NCBI RefSeq assembly: GCF_010727475.1
Contig: NZ_AP022567.1
Coordinates: forward strand, 6,324,001-6,388,000
Origin: Mycolicibacterium mageritense
GTDB lineage: Bacteria > Actinomycetota > Actinomycetes > Mycobacteriales > Mycobacteriaceae
DNA: 64,000 nt
Reading direction: 5' to 3'
The notes under the pieces were generated by a model. It saw nothing but the letters and a program-made list of their open reading frames with translations. It had not been told where the DNA came from and ran no database searches. Of the stretch, positions 62,741 to 64,000 are shown one piece after another. Every line of letters starts with the position of its first letter. Within the stretch, counting starts at the first letter, position 1. The position numbers and the translations under genes were made by a program.

Positions 62741-63568
62741 ATGGCCCCGAACACGATGGACCCGTCGCGGTTGGAGAGCCTGGTCGCCACGGCCGCCGAG
62801 ATTCTCGACGCCGCGGCGGTGCCGTTCGTCGCGGGGCACCGCGCCGATTCGGCGGTCCGCAAGAAGGGCAACGATTTCGCGACCGAGGTCGACCTGGCCA
62901 TCGAACGCCAAGTCGTGCGGGCATTGACCGAGGCGACCGGCATCGGCGTGCACGGTGAGGAATTCGGTGGCGAGCCGATCGATTCGCCCTTGGTATGGGT
63001 GCTCGACCCGATCGACGGGACGTTCAACTATGCGGCGGGATCACCCATGGCGGCCATCCTGCTGGCCCTGTTGAGCGACGGAGAGCCCGTTGCCGGGTTG
63101 ACATGGTTGCCGTTCATGGGCCAGCGATACTCCGCATTGGCGGGGCAGCCGTTCCGGGACAACGGCATCGCGCAACCTCCGCTCGCCTCACCGGGACTGG
63201 CCGACTCGATCGTCGGTATCCAGACGTTCAACATCGAGTCACGCGGACGGTTCCCGGGACGCTATCGCGCGGCCATACTGGCGAACCTCAGCAAGGAATG
63301 CTCGCGGCTGCGGATGCACGGGGCGACCGGTGTCGACCTCGCCTACGTCGCTGCCGGGATCCTCGGTGGCGCCATCAGTTTCGGCCACCACATCTGGGAC
63401 CACGCGGCAGGTGTCGCCCTGGTCCGCGCCGCGGGCGGCATCGTGACCGACCTGACCGGTGCGCCGTGGACACCCACATCGAAATCCGCGCTGGCCGCAG
63501 CGCCGGGCGTGCACGAACGAATGCTGGAAATCGTGAAATCCACTGGCAACCCGGAGGACTACCTGTGA
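62741..63568 (+). CDS. impA: Inositol-monophosphatase-family phosphatase (ImpA)
   Basis: A 275-residue Mg-dependent phosphatase of the IMPase family. The metal site is GVHGEEFGG (Glu), VWVLDPIDGTFNYAAGSP (the DPIDGT signature, residues about 87-94) and HHIWDHAAGVALVRAAGG (Asp near 219). In M. tuberculosis this gene sits between hisA and hisF (Rv1604); a histidinol-phosphatase-like role is conceivable from context, but inositol or related phosphates are also possible. ATG 62741 is used; the stop overlaps the hisF start as GTGA. Confidence 0.92.
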   Translation: MAPNTMDPSRLESLVATAAEILDAAAVPFVAGHRADSAVRKKGNDFATEVDLAIERQVVRALTEATGIGVHGEEFGGEPIDSPLVWVLDPIDGTFNYAAGSPMAAILLALLSDGEPVAGLTWLPFMGQRYSALAGQPFRDNGIAQPPLASPGLADSIVGIQTFNIESRGRFPGRYRAAILANLSKECSRLRMHGATGVDLAYVAAGILGGAISFGHHIWDHAAGVALVRAAGGIVTDLTGAPWTPTSKSALAAAPGVHERMLEIVKSTGNPEDYL

Positions 63569-64000
63569 GCACCAGTACCGACGTGGCCACGAGGGTGATT
63601 CCGTGCCTCGACGTCGACGCGGGCCGGGTGGTCAAGGGAGTCAACTTCGAAAACCTCAGGGATGCAGGCGATCCCGTGGAACTCGCGGCCGCCTATGACG
63701 CCGAGGGCGCCGACGAGCTGACGTTTCTCGACGTGACCGCGTCGTCGTCGGGCCGCGCCACCATGCTCGAGGTGGTCAAGCGCACCGCCGAGCAGGTCTT
63801 CATTCCGCTGACGGTCGGTGGCGGGGTGCGCGCGGTCGAGGATGTCGACGTGCTGCTGCGCGCCGGCGCCGACAAGGTGTCGGTCAACACCGCTGCGATC
63901 GCACGCCCGGAACTGCTCGCCGAGATGTCGCGGCAGTTCGGGTCGCAGTGCATCGTGCTGAGTGTCGACGCGCGCACCGTGCCCGAGGGCAGCACCCCGA
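63565..64000 (+). CDS. hisF: Imidazole glycerol phosphate synthase, cyclase subunit (partial)
   Basis: The frame from GTG 63565 is open to the window end (145 codons), about half of the usual length of about 257 residues. It starts TRVIPCLDVDAGRVVKGVNF with the barrel Asp and the FGAM-like Lys, then ADELTFLDVTASSSGRATM and VGGGVRAVEDVDVLLRAGAD, both diagnostic of HisF. It overlaps the impA stop by four bases (GTGA). The C-terminal half lies outside the window. Confidence 0.95.
   Translation, partial: MSTSTDVATRVIPCLDVDAGRVVKGVNFENLRDAGDPVELAAAYDAEGADELTFLDVTASSSGRATMLEVVKRTAEQVFIPLTVGGGVRAVEDVDVLLRAGADKVSVNTAAIARPELLAEMSRQFGSQCIVLSVDARTVPEGSTP

Overview
The window is a high-GC actinobacterial chromosome segment, almost certainly from a Mycobacterium/Mycolicibacterium species, and probably a saprophytic fast-grower given the catabolic and F420-type enzymes. 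The gene order follows the M. tuberculosis Rv1536-Rv1605 backbone: ileS, dinB, ansA, lspA, rluD, dnaE1, ilvA, treZ-treY-glgX, bioA-bioF-bioD, bioB, nadA-nadB-nadC and hisD-hisC-hisB-hisH-hisA-impA-hisF. This is recognised from protein families and synteny; no search was run. I see no tRNA, rRNA, CRISPR array, transposase or prophage.

Region by region. (1) 1-7.9 kb is accessory: a secreted proline-rich protein, a Gap/Sap-like membrane protein, a PapA-like acyltransferase and an MmpL transporter, which together resemble the export half of a glycolipid locus without its polyketide synthase. A small regulator plus membrane-protein pair follows, with a palindromic operator and a divergent condensation-domain-like gene. 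(2) 7.9-14.4 kb holds a type II NADH dehydrogenase, ileS behind a clear T-box riboswitch, an S4 RNA-binding protein and Y-family polymerase DinB. (3) 14.4-24.4 kb holds a secreted protein, asparaginase, lspA-rluD-rarD, a YCII/ECF sigma pair, a TetR regulator and dnaE1. (4) 24.3-33.3 kb is accessory and metabolic: a MerR regulator diverging from a PPOX-type oxidoreductase across a perfect 20-bp dyad, a luciferase-like oxidoreductase, a methyltransferase, then a four-gene sugar-acid-type catabolic cassette (MFS, IclR, enolase-superfamily, DapA-like) flanked by near-identical ~35-bp direct repeats. (5) 33.3-42.9 kb holds ilvA, the trehalose-from-glycogen operon treX(glgX)-treY-treZ and a membrane acyltransferase. 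(6) 43-53.6 kb holds biotin synthesis with its regulator BioQ, BioQ boxes, an unusual pair of tandem-hairpin leaders in front of bioF and bioB, and the BioB helper BsaP. It is followed by a DUF2567 protein, a lipobox-bearing VOC protein, an AraC regulator and a lipase. (7) 53-57 kb is NAD synthesis with its NrtR-like Nudix regulator and operator. (8) 58-64 kb is the tightly overlapping histidine operon, cut by the window end inside hisF.

Regulation is unusually readable. Several starts appear leaderless, with a TAnnnT -10 element 6-9 nt upstream of an ATG or GTG (bioQ, nrtR, bioA, the TetR gene, and possibly upstream GTGs of bioF and bioB). Palindromic operators lie in the HTH, TetR, MerR, IclR, BioQ and NrtR intergenic regions. 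The best candidates for something undescribed are the twin GUGUUC-hairpin leaders shared by bioF and bioB, and the direct repeats bracketing the catabolic cassette.
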